The position numbers and the translations under genes were made by a program. Shown one piece after another: positions 43,154-51,722 of a DNA stretch of 64,000 nt (its first letter is position 1; each line of letters opens with the position of its first letter). The DNA comes from Muricauda sp. SCSIO 65647 (GTDB lineage Bacteria; Bacteroidota; Bacteroidia; Flavobacteriales; Flavobacteriaceae), in contig NZ_CP091037.1 of assembly GCF_021534965.1 (NCBI RefSeq), forward strand, positions 1,528,501 through 1,592,500, written 5' to 3'. The notes beneath the pieces are model-generated. The model was given only the letters and a program-made list of their open reading frames with translations, was not told where the DNA came from and did no database searches.

Positions 43154-43660
43154 TTATTTTCTTTTGTGCAAGGGCACAGAAGAGCAGGCCTCACCGTACA
43201 TCACACTTTTGGCGACAGGCTGTATTTTGGCGATAGCCATGAGATAGGCATTTTCAGGTACGGGTTTGTTTGCACAGCCTTTGATGATAACAGGCTTGTC
43301 TTCAAAGCTGGAAACATCTAGGCTTTGAATGATTTCTTGATACAATAAGGTCTCGAGTGTCTCTGAATCACCTCGAACCACTTTTTTTGCAAAAGGCTGT
43401 AGTTTGGAAGCGAGCAGCATAAACGCCCAACCGGGCACAATGGCATCTGAAGAACAGGTAAGGGCCACATAAGAATCGGCATATTGCGACCAATCGTGCT
43501 CGTCAACTTTAAACCGGAATTCTTTTTCACGTAAGATCAACCCCTCGTAAAGCCACTCTTTGATGTCAAGCACCCTCCTTTCCCCTTCTGGATAGAGTTC
43601 TTCCAAATCAAAGGTGATCAGTTTACTTTGCGCGACCCTATTTACTATTTCTTCTGCCAT
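43154..43660 (-). CDS. DUF2480 family protein in the suf operon
   Basis: The protein has 168 residues from the ATG at 43660, one base after the DUF59 gene stop; the longer frame from 43696 overlaps that gene. DUF2480 is found in Bacteroidota, usually near suf genes. Marks: DIKEWLYEGLILREKEFRFK, QYADSYVALTCSSDAIVPGW, and near the end IIKGCANKPVPENAYLMAIA. Two conserved-looking Cys could bind metal or an iron-sulfur cluster. The function is unknown. Genomic context suggests a role in cluster assembly or use. Confidence 0.88.
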   Translation of the reverse strand: MAEEIVNRVAQSKLITFDLEELYPEGERRVLDIKEWLYEGLILREKEFRFKVDEHDWSQYADSYVALTCSSDAIVPGWAFMLLASKLQPFAKKVVRGDSETLETLLYQEIIQSLDVSSFEDKPVIIKGCANKPVPENAYLMAIAKIQPVAKSVMYGEACSSVPLHKRK

Positions 43661-43661
43661 G

Positions 43662-43994
43662 TTATAAAAGTCCCAACTCAAGTTTGGCTTCTTCACTCAT
43701 AAGATCTTGTGTCCATGGTGGGTCAAAGGTAATCTCGACCTCGGCACCCTTGACCACGTCCAAAGATTTCACTTTTTCCTCTACTTCAACGGGCAGTGTT
43801 TCTGCCACTGGGCAATTCGGCGAAGTAAGGGTCATCAGAATCTTGACATCATAATCTTCATTGACAAAGACATCATAAATCAGCCCCAATTCATAGATAT
43901 CAACAGGTATCTCGGGGTCATAAATCGTTTTTAATACCCGTACTATTTTTTCTCCCAGTTCGGCAGTATCAATGGTCTTTGTGTCTTCACCCAT
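43662..43994 (-). CDS. sufT: DUF59/MIP18-type iron-sulfur assembly protein (SufT-like)
   Basis: The protein has 110 residues. It carries the DUF59 core: IYDPEIPVDIYELGLIYDVF, then TLTSPNCPVAETLPVEVEEK with the conserved Cys, and ITFDPPWTQDLMSEEAKLEL at the end. SufT helps mature iron-sulfur proteins. The gene is one base downstream of sufE and one base upstream of DUF2480, so they are tightly linked. Confidence 0.93.
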   Translation of the reverse strand: MGEDTKTIDTAELGEKIVRVLKTIYDPEIPVDIYELGLIYDVFVNEDYDVKILMTLTSPNCPVAETLPVEVEEKVKSLDVVKGAEVEITFDPPWTQDLMSEEAKLELGLL

Positions 43995-43995
43995 G

Positions 43996-44418
43996 TTAGT
44001 TCAATTGTGTTTGATAGGCCACGGCATACAGTTTCAACTGTTTGATCATGCTGACCAGACCATTGGCCCTTGTAGGCGACAAATGCTCTTTTAGTCCAAT
44101 TTCATCAATGAAGCCAGTATTGGCTTCGATGATGTCTTGAGGTCTCTGATCGCTGTAGGCCCGAATCAAAATGGCTATAATGCCCTTTGTGATAATGGCA
44201 TCACTATCTGCGGTAAAGACCAATTTATCACCTTCTAATTCTGCATGCACCCAAACCTTGCTTTGGCAGCCCTTGATGAGGTTATCATCAGTCTTATATT
44301 GGTCATCTATCAACGGTAGTGATTTGCCCAATTCGATCATATACTCATAACGCTGCATCCAGTCATCGAACATCGAAAACTCATCTACTATCTCGTCTTG
44401 TATCTCGGCAATGGTCAT
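43996..44418 (-). CDS. sufE: Sulfur acceptor protein SufE
   Basis: The protein has 140 residues. It accepts persulfide from SufS and passes it to SufB. The acceptor Cys lies in DNLIKGCQSKVWVHAELEGD. The C-terminal helix region ends LSPTRANGLVSMIKQLKLYA, as in the family. It is 70 bases downstream of sufS and one base upstream of sufT on the same strand. Confidence 0.95.
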   Translation of the reverse strand: MTIAEIQDEIVDEFSMFDDWMQRYEYMIELGKSLPLIDDQYKTDDNLIKGCQSKVWVHAELEGDKLVFTADSDAIITKGIIAILIRAYSDQRPQDIIEANTGFIDEIGLKEHLSPTRANGLVSMIKQLKLYAVAYQTQLN

Positions 44419-44488
44419 CTGTCGGTTTTGTGCAAAAATACCATTCGTTCAGGCGTTTATCAAATGATTGGCAAAATGTTAACCTAGA

Positions 44489-45715
44489 TTACAATAACAT
44501 AGCTTTGGCCCTTTTGACCGCCTCGACCATTGCCTCGATCTCTTCTTTGGTATTATAAAAACTAAAACTGGCCCGAACCGTACCGGGAATCCGGTAGAAG
44601 TCCATAATCGGTTGTGCGCAATGGTGGCCGGTGCGTACGGCAATACCCAGTTTGTCTAAAATCGTGCCGATGTCATAGGGGTGAAACCCCTCGATGTTGA
44701 ACGATATGACCGATGTTTTTTCTTTTGCCGTACCATAAATCTTGAGCCCTTCGATTTTTAGCAGCTCTTCCGTGGCATATTCAAGCAGTTCTTGTTCGTA
44801 GGTCGCTATGGCATCAAACCCGATACCGTTCATGTAATCGAGTGCTGCACCAAAAGCGATGCCACCACAAACATTGGGTGTACCGGCCTCAAACTTGTGC
44901 GGTAAGTCGGCATAGGTGGTCTTTTCAAAGGTCACCTCAGCTATCATTTCACCACCGCCTTGATAAGGGGGCAACTTTTGTAGCCATTCTTCTTTTCCAT
45001 ACAGCATTCCGATTCCGGTGGGGCCACACATTTTGTGGGCGGAGACCGTGTAGAAATCCACATTCAAGGCTTGCACATCGGCCTTTATATGGGGGGCCGC
45101 TTGGGCACCATCGATCAAAACGGCTGCGCCTGCCCGATGGGCCGCTTCGATAATTTCCTTAATGGGATTGACCGTACCCAGTGCATTCGAAACATGGTTG
45201 CAGAACACCAATTTTGTTTTTTCGGAAAGGAGGTTGTGATATTCATCCATGATCAACTCACCTTCCAAATTCATGGGAATCACCTTTAAAACCGCCCCTG
45301 TTCGTTCACAGAGCATCTGCCAGGGCACGATATTGCTATGGTGCTCCATGGCCGAGACCAAAACTTCATCTCCTTTTTGTATAAAGGAAGAAAAGCCATT
45401 GGCCACCAAATTGATACCATGGGTAGTGCCCGAAGTGAAAATCACTTCATGGGGTTTGGCAATGTTGAAATGCCTTTGAATTTTGCCCCTAGCTTCTTCA
45501 TAGGCATCGGTGGCCTCTTGCGAAAGGGTGTGTACCCCTCGGTGTATGTTGGCGTTGTACCGTTGGTAATAATCAACAATGACATCGATGACCTGTTTAG
45601 GGGTCTGGGAAGTGGCCGCATTGTCAAAATAGACCAAAGGCTTTCCATTGACCTTACGATTTAGAATCGGGAAGTCTTTACGGATGGTTCCTATGTTAAA
45701 GGTTGTACCTATCAT
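44489..45715 (-). CDS. sufS: Cysteine desulfurase SufS
   Basis: The protein has 408 residues. It is a PLP enzyme that takes sulfur from cysteine for iron-sulfur clusters. Markers: VYFDNAATSQTPKQVID (PLP-binding), DFYTVSAHKMCGPTGIGMLY (Lys Schiff base) and AVRTGHHCAQPIMDFYRIPG (catalytic Cys on the type II short loop). The length fits SufS and not IscS. It is 33 bases downstream of sufD. Confidence 0.97.
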   Translation of the reverse strand: MIGTTFNIGTIRKDFPILNRKVNGKPLVYFDNAATSQTPKQVIDVIVDYYQRYNANIHRGVHTLSQEATDAYEEARGKIQRHFNIAKPHEVIFTSGTTHGINLVANGFSSFIQKGDEVLVSAMEHHSNIVPWQMLCERTGAVLKVIPMNLEGELIMDEYHNLLSEKTKLVFCNHVSNALGTVNPIKEIIEAAHRAGAAVLIDGAQAAPHIKADVQALNVDFYTVSAHKMCGPTGIGMLYGKEEWLQKLPPYQGGGEMIAEVTFEKTTYADLPHKFEAGTPNVCGGIAFGAALDYMNGIGFDAIATYEQELLEYATEELLKIEGLKIYGTAKEKTSVISFNIEGFHPYDIGTILDKLGIAVRTGHHCAQPIMDFYRIPGTVRASFSFYNTKEEIEAMVEAVKRAKAMLL

Positions 45716-45748
45716 GAAAGGGATTCCTGCTTCCGTTGGAATGATATT

Positions 45749-47065
45749 TTATAGTTCAAAGCCCAATCGAACACCCAACTTATTCGCGATCAATTTATTG
45801 ATACGGGTCTTCAATTCAGGAATACGGACGCTTTCCAACACATTATTGGCAAAGGCATACATGAGCAACGCCGCCGCTTCCTTTTTGGGGATACCCCTTG
45901 ACTGAAGATAAAAGAGTGCCTCCTCATCCAATTGGCCAATGGTGCAACCATGTGAACATTTGACATCATCGGCAAAAATCTCAAGCTGGGGCTTTGAGTT
46001 TACGGTCGCCTTGTCGCTGATGAGCACATTGTTGTTCTGCTGAAAGGCATTGGTCTTTTGGGCAATCTTATCGACAATGATCTTACCGTTGAAGACCCCC
46101 GTTGACCTTTCGCCGAAAACACCTTTATAATCTTGATGGCTCTCGCAGTTGGGCTCGGCATGGTGCACCAAAGTGTGGTGGTCAACATGCTGCTTTTCGC
46201 CTAAAATGGTAATTCCCTTCAAGGTCGAATCGATACGTTCACCATTTTGGTAAAAGTTAAGGTTGTTGCGGGTTAACTTTCCACCAAAAGAAAAGGTATG
46301 TACCCGAACCACGCTGTTATCTTTCTGCGAAATATAGGTGTTATCGACCAACGAAGCTGTATTAACATCGTTCTGTACCTTGTAGTAATCAACAATGGCG
46401 TCTTTGGCCGCAAAGATCTCGGTCACCGAATTGGTAAAGACTTCATTGCCTGTCAAACTTTGGTGACGCTCGATTACCTGAAGTTCAGCATTTTCTTCCG
46501 CAATGATCAAATTACGGGGCTGTAACATCAGGGCCGCTTCATTGCCCGTTGCCAAATGCAAAATCTGAATGGGCTTTCTCGGTGCCTTGTTCTTGGGAAT
46601 ATAGATATAGGCCCCCTCTTTGCTGAATGCCGTGTTCAAGGTAGTCAGTGATTCATCTTTAGAGGCCACTTTGTTGAAATAAACGTCAATGACCTGTTTG
46701 TACATGGGCTTGGTCAAAGCAGAGCTCATCAAACAGACATCGACCCCATCATGGGTGGTCTCAGATAGATAACTGCTATAGACACCATCGATAAATACAA
46801 TTTTATAGGTATCGATCTCGTGAAGAAAATACTTTTTGACATCTTTATACTCGAGTGCATTCTCTACTTTCGGAAACACACTGAAATCGACCTTTTGCAA
46901 ATTGTTCAAAGAGGTGTACTTCCAAGCTTCCTGTTTTTTGGTCGGAAACCCTTTCGCCTCAAAGGTTTTGATCGCTTCAGATCGAATGTCGTGCACCGGA
47001 TGGTTCACATCGACATTGTTCTCAAACGCCATGAACGATGATATGAGTTTGTCTTTTAAATCCAT
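45749..47065 (-). CDS. sufD: SUF scaffold subunit SufD
   Basis: The protein has 438 residues. It pairs with SufB in the SufBC2D scaffold. The C-terminal motif VKCSHGCTIGQLDEEALFYL and SRGIPKKEAAALLMYAFA are characteristic of SufD. The central beta-helix has regular strands (VRVHTFSFGGKLTRNNLNFY). The ATG shares one base with the stop of the upstream four-helix-bundle gene (TAATG), so that gene is translationally linked to sufD. Confidence 0.95.
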   Translation of the reverse strand: MDLKDKLISSFMAFENNVDVNHPVHDIRSEAIKTFEAKGFPTKKQEAWKYTSLNNLQKVDFSVFPKVENALEYKDVKKYFLHEIDTYKIVFIDGVYSSYLSETTHDGVDVCLMSSALTKPMYKQVIDVYFNKVASKDESLTTLNTAFSKEGAYIYIPKNKAPRKPIQILHLATGNEAALMLQPRNLIIAEENAELQVIERHQSLTGNEVFTNSVTEIFAAKDAIVDYYKVQNDVNTASLVDNTYISQKDNSVVRVHTFSFGGKLTRNNLNFYQNGERIDSTLKGITILGEKQHVDHHTLVHHAEPNCESHQDYKGVFGERSTGVFNGKIIVDKIAQKTNAFQQNNNVLISDKATVNSKPQLEIFADDVKCSHGCTIGQLDEEALFYLQSRGIPKKEAAALLMYAFANNVLESVRIPELKTRINKLIANKLGVRLGFEL

Positions 47066-47523
47066 TATTCTTTGGTTTCATGTTTCCCATCAAACTTTGT
47101 TTGATGTTTCAAGTTTCTATTGTTTACCACTCCGTTCCTGAATTTCAAGCCTTTGAAATCCTCTTTGTTCAGATAGGCCATGAAATTTGCAATACGTTTG
47201 CTCAGAATTTTGTAGTCCTTTATTAGATCAAATAATTTGTCTTCAGATATATATCCATTATCATAAATGCGGTACAATTGCGACCTTGTTTCACCAGCGG
47301 AAGATTTAGAGATAGATAGAAATTGTATGAATTCCCTATTTCCATCTCTTTCAAATCCTTCAGCGATATTGTCCATAACTGAGCCCGAAGAAGCTTTTAT
47401 TTGATCTCTCAATCGAAAATCAGATTTCAAGTCTGTCTTTTTGGATATTTCAATTATTTCTTTGGACAATCTTCGTGCCTCTTGCCAAACATCCAAATCT
47501 TCAAAATACTTTACAGTTGCCAT
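47065..47523 (-). CDS. Four-helix-bundle (S23/IVP-like) protein inserted in the suf operon
   Basis: The protein has 152 residues. It matches the four-helix-bundle family of 23S rRNA intervening-sequence proteins: YFEDLDVWQEARRLSKEIIE, LRDQIKASSGSVMDNIAEGF, REFIQFLSISKSSAGETRSQ and LIKDYKILSKRIANFMAYLN form four amphipathic helices. Such proteins form pentamers and have no established activity. The gene lies between sufC and sufD. Its 3' end encodes a low-complexity tail (NRNLKHQTKFDGKHETKE) made of GTTTC-type repeat DNA, and matching inverted GAAAC-type repeats lie at 47524-47556. These signs suggest an inserted cassette. Confidence 0.92.
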   Translation of the reverse strand: MATVKYFEDLDVWQEARRLSKEIIEISKKTDLKSDFRLRDQIKASSGSVMDNIAEGFERDGNREFIQFLSISKSSAGETRSQLYRIYDNGYISEDKLFDLIKDYKILSKRIANFMAYLNKEDFKGLKFRNGVVNNRNLKHQTKFDGKHETKE

Positions 47524-47556
47524 AACCTGAAACCAGAAACTTTGAACCAGAAGCCG
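47524..47556. repeat. GAAAC-type repeat beside the inserted four-helix-bundle gene
   Basis: CCTGAAACCAGAAACTTTG lies just upstream of the four-helix-bundle gene. The opposite end of the gene (47070-47117) carries GGTTTCATGTTTCCC and AAGTTTC, the inverted counterpart, and the short palindrome CATCAAA-CTTTG-TTTGATG. Together they look like inverted boundaries of an inserted unit. Confidence 0.45.
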
Positions 47557-48309
47557 CTAAACAGTAGCTTCTTGTTTGATCCAATCGTACCCTTTCTCTT
47601 CCAGTTCAAGGGCCAGGTCTTTGTCGCCCGACTTCACGATTTTGCCCTCGTGCAGCACATGTACATAATCGGGCACGATATATTCGAGCAATCGCTGGTA
47701 ATGGGTGATCACAACGATGGCGTTGTCTTTGCCCCGCAACTTGTTCACCCCATTGGCCACGATGCGCAGGGCGTCGATGTCGAGCCCTGAATCGGTTTCA
47801 TCTAAAATGGCGAGTTTTGGCTCCATCATCGCCAATTGAAAGATTTCGTTCCGCTTCTTTTCACCGCCTGAAAAACCTTCGTTCAACGAACGCGAAAGAA
47901 ACTTTCTGTCGATATCGAGCATCTCTGATTTCTCACGGATGAGTTTCAACATCTGGTTTGCCGGCATATCTTCAAGCCCCCTGGCCTTGCGTGATTCGTT
48001 GATGGCCGTTTTCATGAAATTGGTCACCGACACTCCCGGAATTTCAACTGGATATTGAAACGAAAGGAAAATTCCCTTATGTGCTCGCTCTTCAGGGGCG
48101 AGTTCTTCCAAGTCTTCCCCATCGAGTTCGATGCTACCCTTCTTTATCTCAAACTCTTCTTTGCCCGCAATGACCTCGGCCAAGGTACTCTTGCCCGAAC
48201 CGTTGGGGCCCATGATGGCATGTACCTCTCCGGCATTCACCTCTAAGTTTATACCATTCAATATTTTTTTGCCGTCGACACCGGCATGTAAATTCTTGAT
48301 TTTTAGCAT
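47557..48309 (-). CDS. sufC: SUF ATPase SufC
   Basis: The protein has 250 residues. It is an ABC-type ATPase that works with SufB and SufD in cluster assembly. It has Walker A GPNGSGKSTLAEVIAG, the signature LNEGFSGGEKKRNEIFQLA, and Walker B LAILDETDSGLDIDALR. It is cytosolic. The gene is 112 bases downstream of sufB; nothing else was seen in that gap. Confidence 0.97.
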   Translation of the reverse strand: MLKIKNLHAGVDGKKILNGINLEVNAGEVHAIMGPNGSGKSTLAEVIAGKEEFEIKKGSIELDGEDLEELAPEERAHKGIFLSFQYPVEIPGVSVTNFMKTAINESRKARGLEDMPANQMLKLIREKSEMLDIDRKFLSRSLNEGFSGGEKKRNEIFQLAMMEPKLAILDETDSGLDIDALRIVANGVNKLRGKDNAIVVITHYQRLLEYIVPDYVHVLHEGKIVKSGDKDLALELEEKGYDWIKQEATV

Positions 48310-48421
48310 TTTTTCTTTATTTCAAATAATTCGAACTCTTTGGAAACGTATCAAAATCTTTTTTAAAAGGCATTCATACGGACCTTGATCTGCGAAATGT
48401 CAGGGCCAATATTCTCTTCAA

Positions 48422-49867
48422 TCAACCAACTGAACCCTCTAAACTGATCTCCAATAATTTTTGCGCCTCTACGGCAAACTCCATGGGCAACTTGTTCAAT
48501 ACCTCTTTGCTAAAGCCATTGACGATCAAAGCGATGGCCTTTTCAGTATCGATGCCCCTCTGGTTGCAATAGAAAATCTGGTCTTCACCAATTTTACTGG
48601 TGGTGGCCTCATGCTCTATCTGAGCGGTCTTGTTCTTGGCCTCGATATATGGAAAAGTATGTGCTCCACATTGATTGCCCATCAACAATGAGTCACATTG
48701 CGAAAAGTTACGGGCATTCTCAGCACGGCCGTTCACCTGTACCAACCCCCGGTAACTGTTCTGCGACTGCCCAGCGGAAATACCCTTTGAAATAATGGTG
48801 CTTCTCGTGTTCTTGCCCAGGTGAATCATTTTGGTGCCCGTATCGGCCTGTTGAAAATTGTTCGTTACCGCGATGGAGTAGAACTCCCCGATAGAATTGT
48901 CGCCTTTCAATACACAGGAAGGATATTTCCATGTGATGGCCGAACCTGTCTCTACCTGTGTCCAAGAAATCTTGGCGTTCTTTTCGCAAAGTCCGCGCTT
49001 GGTCACAAAATTAAAGACCCCGCCATTTCCTTCCTTATCACCGGGATACCAGTTTTGTACCGTTGAATACTTGATTTCGGCATTATCTAAAGCGATCAAT
49101 TCGACTACCGCGGCATGCAATTGGTTCTCATCACGCATGGGTGCGGTACAGCCTTCTAAATAACTGACATAGCTGCCTTCATCAGCAATGACCAAAGTTC
49201 TTTCGAACTGGCCCGTACCCGCTTGATTGATACGGAAATAGGTCGACAGTTCCATCGGGCATCGCACTCCTTTTGGAATGTAGCAAAAGCTGCCATCTGA
49301 AAAGACTGCCGAGTTCAGCGCTGCATAGAAATTGTCTTTCTGGGGCACCACCGTACCGATATATTTCTTCACCAGTTCAGGATGTTCTTGTATCGCTTCT
49401 GAAATCGAGCAAAAGATGATGCCCTTTTCGGCCAAGGTCTTCTTGAACGTGGTGGCCACTGAAACAGAATCCATCACAACATCAACCGCCACTCCCGCCA
49501 GTTTTTTCTGTTCGTCCAAAGAAATACCCAGTCTCTTGAAGGTATCCAACAACTCTGGATCCACCTCATCCAAACTATTGTATTTGGGTTTTTTATTGGG
49601 AGCCGAATAATAAGAGATATCTTGAAAGTCAGGCTTTTTATAGGTGACGTTGGCCCACTCGGGCTCTTCCATTTCTTTCCAGATACGAAAAGATTCCAAA
49701 CGCCACTCTGTCATCCATCCGGGCTCTCCCTTTTTCTTTGAAATGGCGGCCACGATATCTTCGTTCAACCCCTTCGGAAAGGTGTCGGATTCAATATCGG
49801 TATAAAAACCATACTCGTACTCTTTGGTCTCGAGTTCTTTCTTTAATTCTTCTTCTGTATAGGCCAT
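48422..49867 (-). CDS. sufB: SUF scaffold subunit SufB
   Basis: The protein has 481 residues. It is the main scaffold on which iron-sulfur clusters form. Characteristic segments are [60 protein letters not shown] and [20 protein letters not shown], which contain conserved Cys and Glu residues. The length agrees with the family. It lies 17 bases downstream of sufA on the same strand. Confidence 0.97.
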   Translation of the reverse strand: MAYTEEELKKELETKEYEYGFYTDIESDTFPKGLNEDIVAAISKKKGEPGWMTEWRLESFRIWKEMEEPEWANVTYKKPDFQDISYYSAPNKKPKYNSLDEVDPELLDTFKRLGISLDEQKKLAGVAVDVVMDSVSVATTFKKTLAEKGIIFCSISEAIQEHPELVKKYIGTVVPQKDNFYAALNSAVFSDGSFCYIPKGVRCPMELSTYFRINQAGTGQFERTLVIADEGSYVSYLEGCTAPMRDENQLHAAVVELIALDNAEIKYSTVQNWYPGDKEGNGGVFNFVTKRGLCEKNAKISWTQVETGSAITWKYPSCVLKGDNSIGEFYSIAVTNNFQQADTGTKMIHLGKNTRSTIISKGISAGQSQNSYRGLVQVNGRAENARNFSQCDSLLMGNQCGAHTFPYIEAKNKTAQIEHEATTSKIGEDQIFYCNQRGIDTEKAIALIVNGFSKEVLNKLPMEFAVEAQKLLEISLEGSVG

Positions 49868-49884
49868 GTTCCCGTTCTAAAATT

Positions 49885-50214
49885 TTATAATGAAAAACTT
49901 TCACCGCATCCACAGGTGCGCTGCGCGTTTGGGTTATTGAACACAAACCCCTTGCCATTCAATCCGCCAGAATATTCCAACGTGGTGCCGACCAGGTACA
50001 AAAAGCTCTTTTTGTCGATGATGATACGAACTGAGTTGTCTTCAAAAACCTTGTCATTATCTGCGGTTTTATCATCGAACTTGAGTTCGTATGACAACCC
50101 ACTGCAACCACCACTTTTCACACCTACGCGCACATAGTCTTTCGTGGCATCAAACCCTTCTTCAGTCATCAATGCCACAACTTTCTGCTTTGCTGTTTCA
50201 GAAACTTTGATCAT
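49885..50214 (-). CDS. sufA: A-type iron-sulfur carrier protein (SufA/IscA/HesB)
   Basis: The protein has 109 residues. The three Cys of A-type carriers are in VGVKSGGCSGLSYELKFDD and in NAQRTCGCGESFSL at the end. It receives clusters from the SufBCD complex and hands them to apoproteins. First gene of the suf operon. TATATTTG on the minus strand at 50246-50253 is a probable promoter box 32 bases before its ATG. Confidence 0.95.
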   Translation of the reverse strand: MIKVSETAKQKVVALMTEEGFDATKDYVRVGVKSGGCSGLSYELKFDDKTADNDKVFEDNSVRIIIDKKSFLYLVGTTLEYSGGLNGKGFVFNNPNAQRTCGCGESFSL

Positions 50215-50245
50215 TCTTTTACTAAGATTTATTCTAAATAGCTGT

Positions 50246-50253
50246 CAAATATA
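50246..50253 (-). promoter_or_regulatory. -7 box (TATATTTG) of the suf operon
   Basis: Read on the minus strand, TATATTTG matches TAnnTTTG 32 bases upstream of the sufA ATG. A TTG at the right -33 distance is not evident. It is the only good promoter box seen before the block from sufA to DUF2480. Confidence 0.45.
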
Positions 50254-50359
50254 CGGTATTAGTAGGGTTTTACCACGTTTTCTTACATTATAATAACGTA
50301 TGTTTTGATAAAGTTTTTCTATGGAAAGGTTAAACAGAATTTATCAATCAAAGAAGGCT

Positions 50360-51715
50360 CTATTTAATTTTCACCACCACAAGGTCTTTTTCGCCCTTAT
50401 GCTGAATTTCAGGAATATCGGTGCTCTTTGCTTCACCAACCAAAACAAGGCTACCATCTTGATTTTCAATGGCATCAAAACCAAAATCTAAATCAGACCC
50501 CCCAAAGGTCTGTTGCCAGGTAATATTGCCATTTCTGTCGGTCTTGATCAACAAAAGGTCATTCTCGCCCTTGTTTTGTGAAATGTCGCCATCACTGCTT
50601 TTCGAATTACCGGCAATTAGAAATCCGCCATCTTTCGTCAAAACCACGCTCTCGGCAGCGTCAAATTCCAATCCGCCCAAAGATTTTTGCCAAAGCTTGT
50701 TGCCATTGTCGTCTAATTTGACCAACCAGACATCAGACTCGCCATGATTCTGTGAAATATCAGCGTCAGTACTAAAGGTATGGCCTACCACAAGATAACC
50801 GCCATCTGTTGTTTTCGTAATATCACGGGCTATATCAATACCTGAGCCCCCCAGTGATCTTTGCCAGAGCATAGTGCCGTTCTTATCGACCTTGACCACC
50901 CAAAAATCATAGCTTCCCTTTGGGCTGGTTATATCAAAATCATCGCTTTCTGAGGCCCCGGCCATCAAAAAACTGCCATCATCGGTTGCCAAGACGCTAT
51001 AGGCCCGATCGTTGTTCGTACCCCCAAAATATCTTCGCCATTGAAGATTGCCATCGGCATCTAATTTAGTGCCCCAAAACTCACCCACACCGTGCCGCGT
51101 AAGGTAACCTCCCTTGCCAAAATTGCCCTCACCACCTGATTGGGTAACATCTAAAAACCCTGCAAAGAAAAAACCACCATCAACCGTCTGTACCACGTCA
51201 TAGCTGTGGTCATGGCCTGAAAACCCGAAACTTTTTTCCCATAGAATGCTTCCCGAAGCATCCAATCGCAAAATCCAATTGTCATGAAAGCCTTCGTTGT
51301 TGGTGCCATCACCATCATCGCTCATGGCGTAGCCCACAATGGCAAACCCCCCGTCATCGGTCTCGATGACCGATTGGCCCCTGTCGTCTTTGCTGCCGCC
51401 ATAGGTCTTGTTCCAAAGCAGGTTTCCATCAGCATCCAACTTCAACAACCAATAATCGTTGACCACCAATGATTTTCCGGTAATGTCACCATCTGTACTG
51501 TTGGTGTATCCGAGCACCGCATACCCCCCATCGGCGGTATGGACAATTTCTTGGGCCGTATCTTCACCTGAACCTCCATAGCTTTTGACCCAATCGATTT
51601 CACCCAAGAAATTGGTCTCTTCCATTTCGTCTTGCCCGTCATCATCTGAGCCATAGTCGTCACCTGAACATGAAAACAGCAAGAGGATCCCAAAAACAAA
51701 CCACCACTTTTTCAT
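50360..51715 (-). CDS. Lipoprotein with seven beta-propeller repeats
   Basis: The protein has 451 residues from the ATG at 51715 (MKKWWFVFGILLLFSC, lipoprotein signal); the longer frame to 52033 enters the upstream gene. An acidic linker (GDDYGSDDDGQDEMEE) is followed by seven repeats of about 52-55 residues. Each contains a TxDGGYxVxG core, an SDGDI turn and a closing LDxDGNxxWxKSxGG. These are propeller blades typical of exported Bacteroidota lipoproteins. No catalytic role is evident. It begins 7 bases after the choice-of-anchor B gene, so both are probably one operon. Confidence 0.8.
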   Translation of the reverse strand: MKKWWFVFGILLLFSCSGDDYGSDDDGQDEMEETNFLGEIDWVKSYGGSGEDTAQEIVHTADGGYAVLGYTNSTDGDITGKSLVVNDYWLLKLDADGNLLWNKTYGGSKDDRGQSVIETDDGGFAIVGYAMSDDGDGTNNEGFHDNWILRLDASGSILWEKSFGFSGHDHSYDVVQTVDGGFFFAGFLDVTQSGGEGNFGKGGYLTRHGVGEFWGTKLDADGNLQWRRYFGGTNNDRAYSVLATDDGSFLMAGASESDDFDITSPKGSYDFWVVKVDKNGTMLWQRSLGGSGIDIARDITKTTDGGYLVVGHTFSTDADISQNHGESDVWLVKLDDNGNKLWQKSLGGLEFDAAESVVLTKDGGFLIAGNSKSSDGDISQNKGENDLLLIKTDRNGNITWQQTFGGSDLDFGFDAIENQDGSLVLVGEAKSTDIPEIQHKGEKDLVVVKIK

Positions 51716-51722
51716 GCGTACA

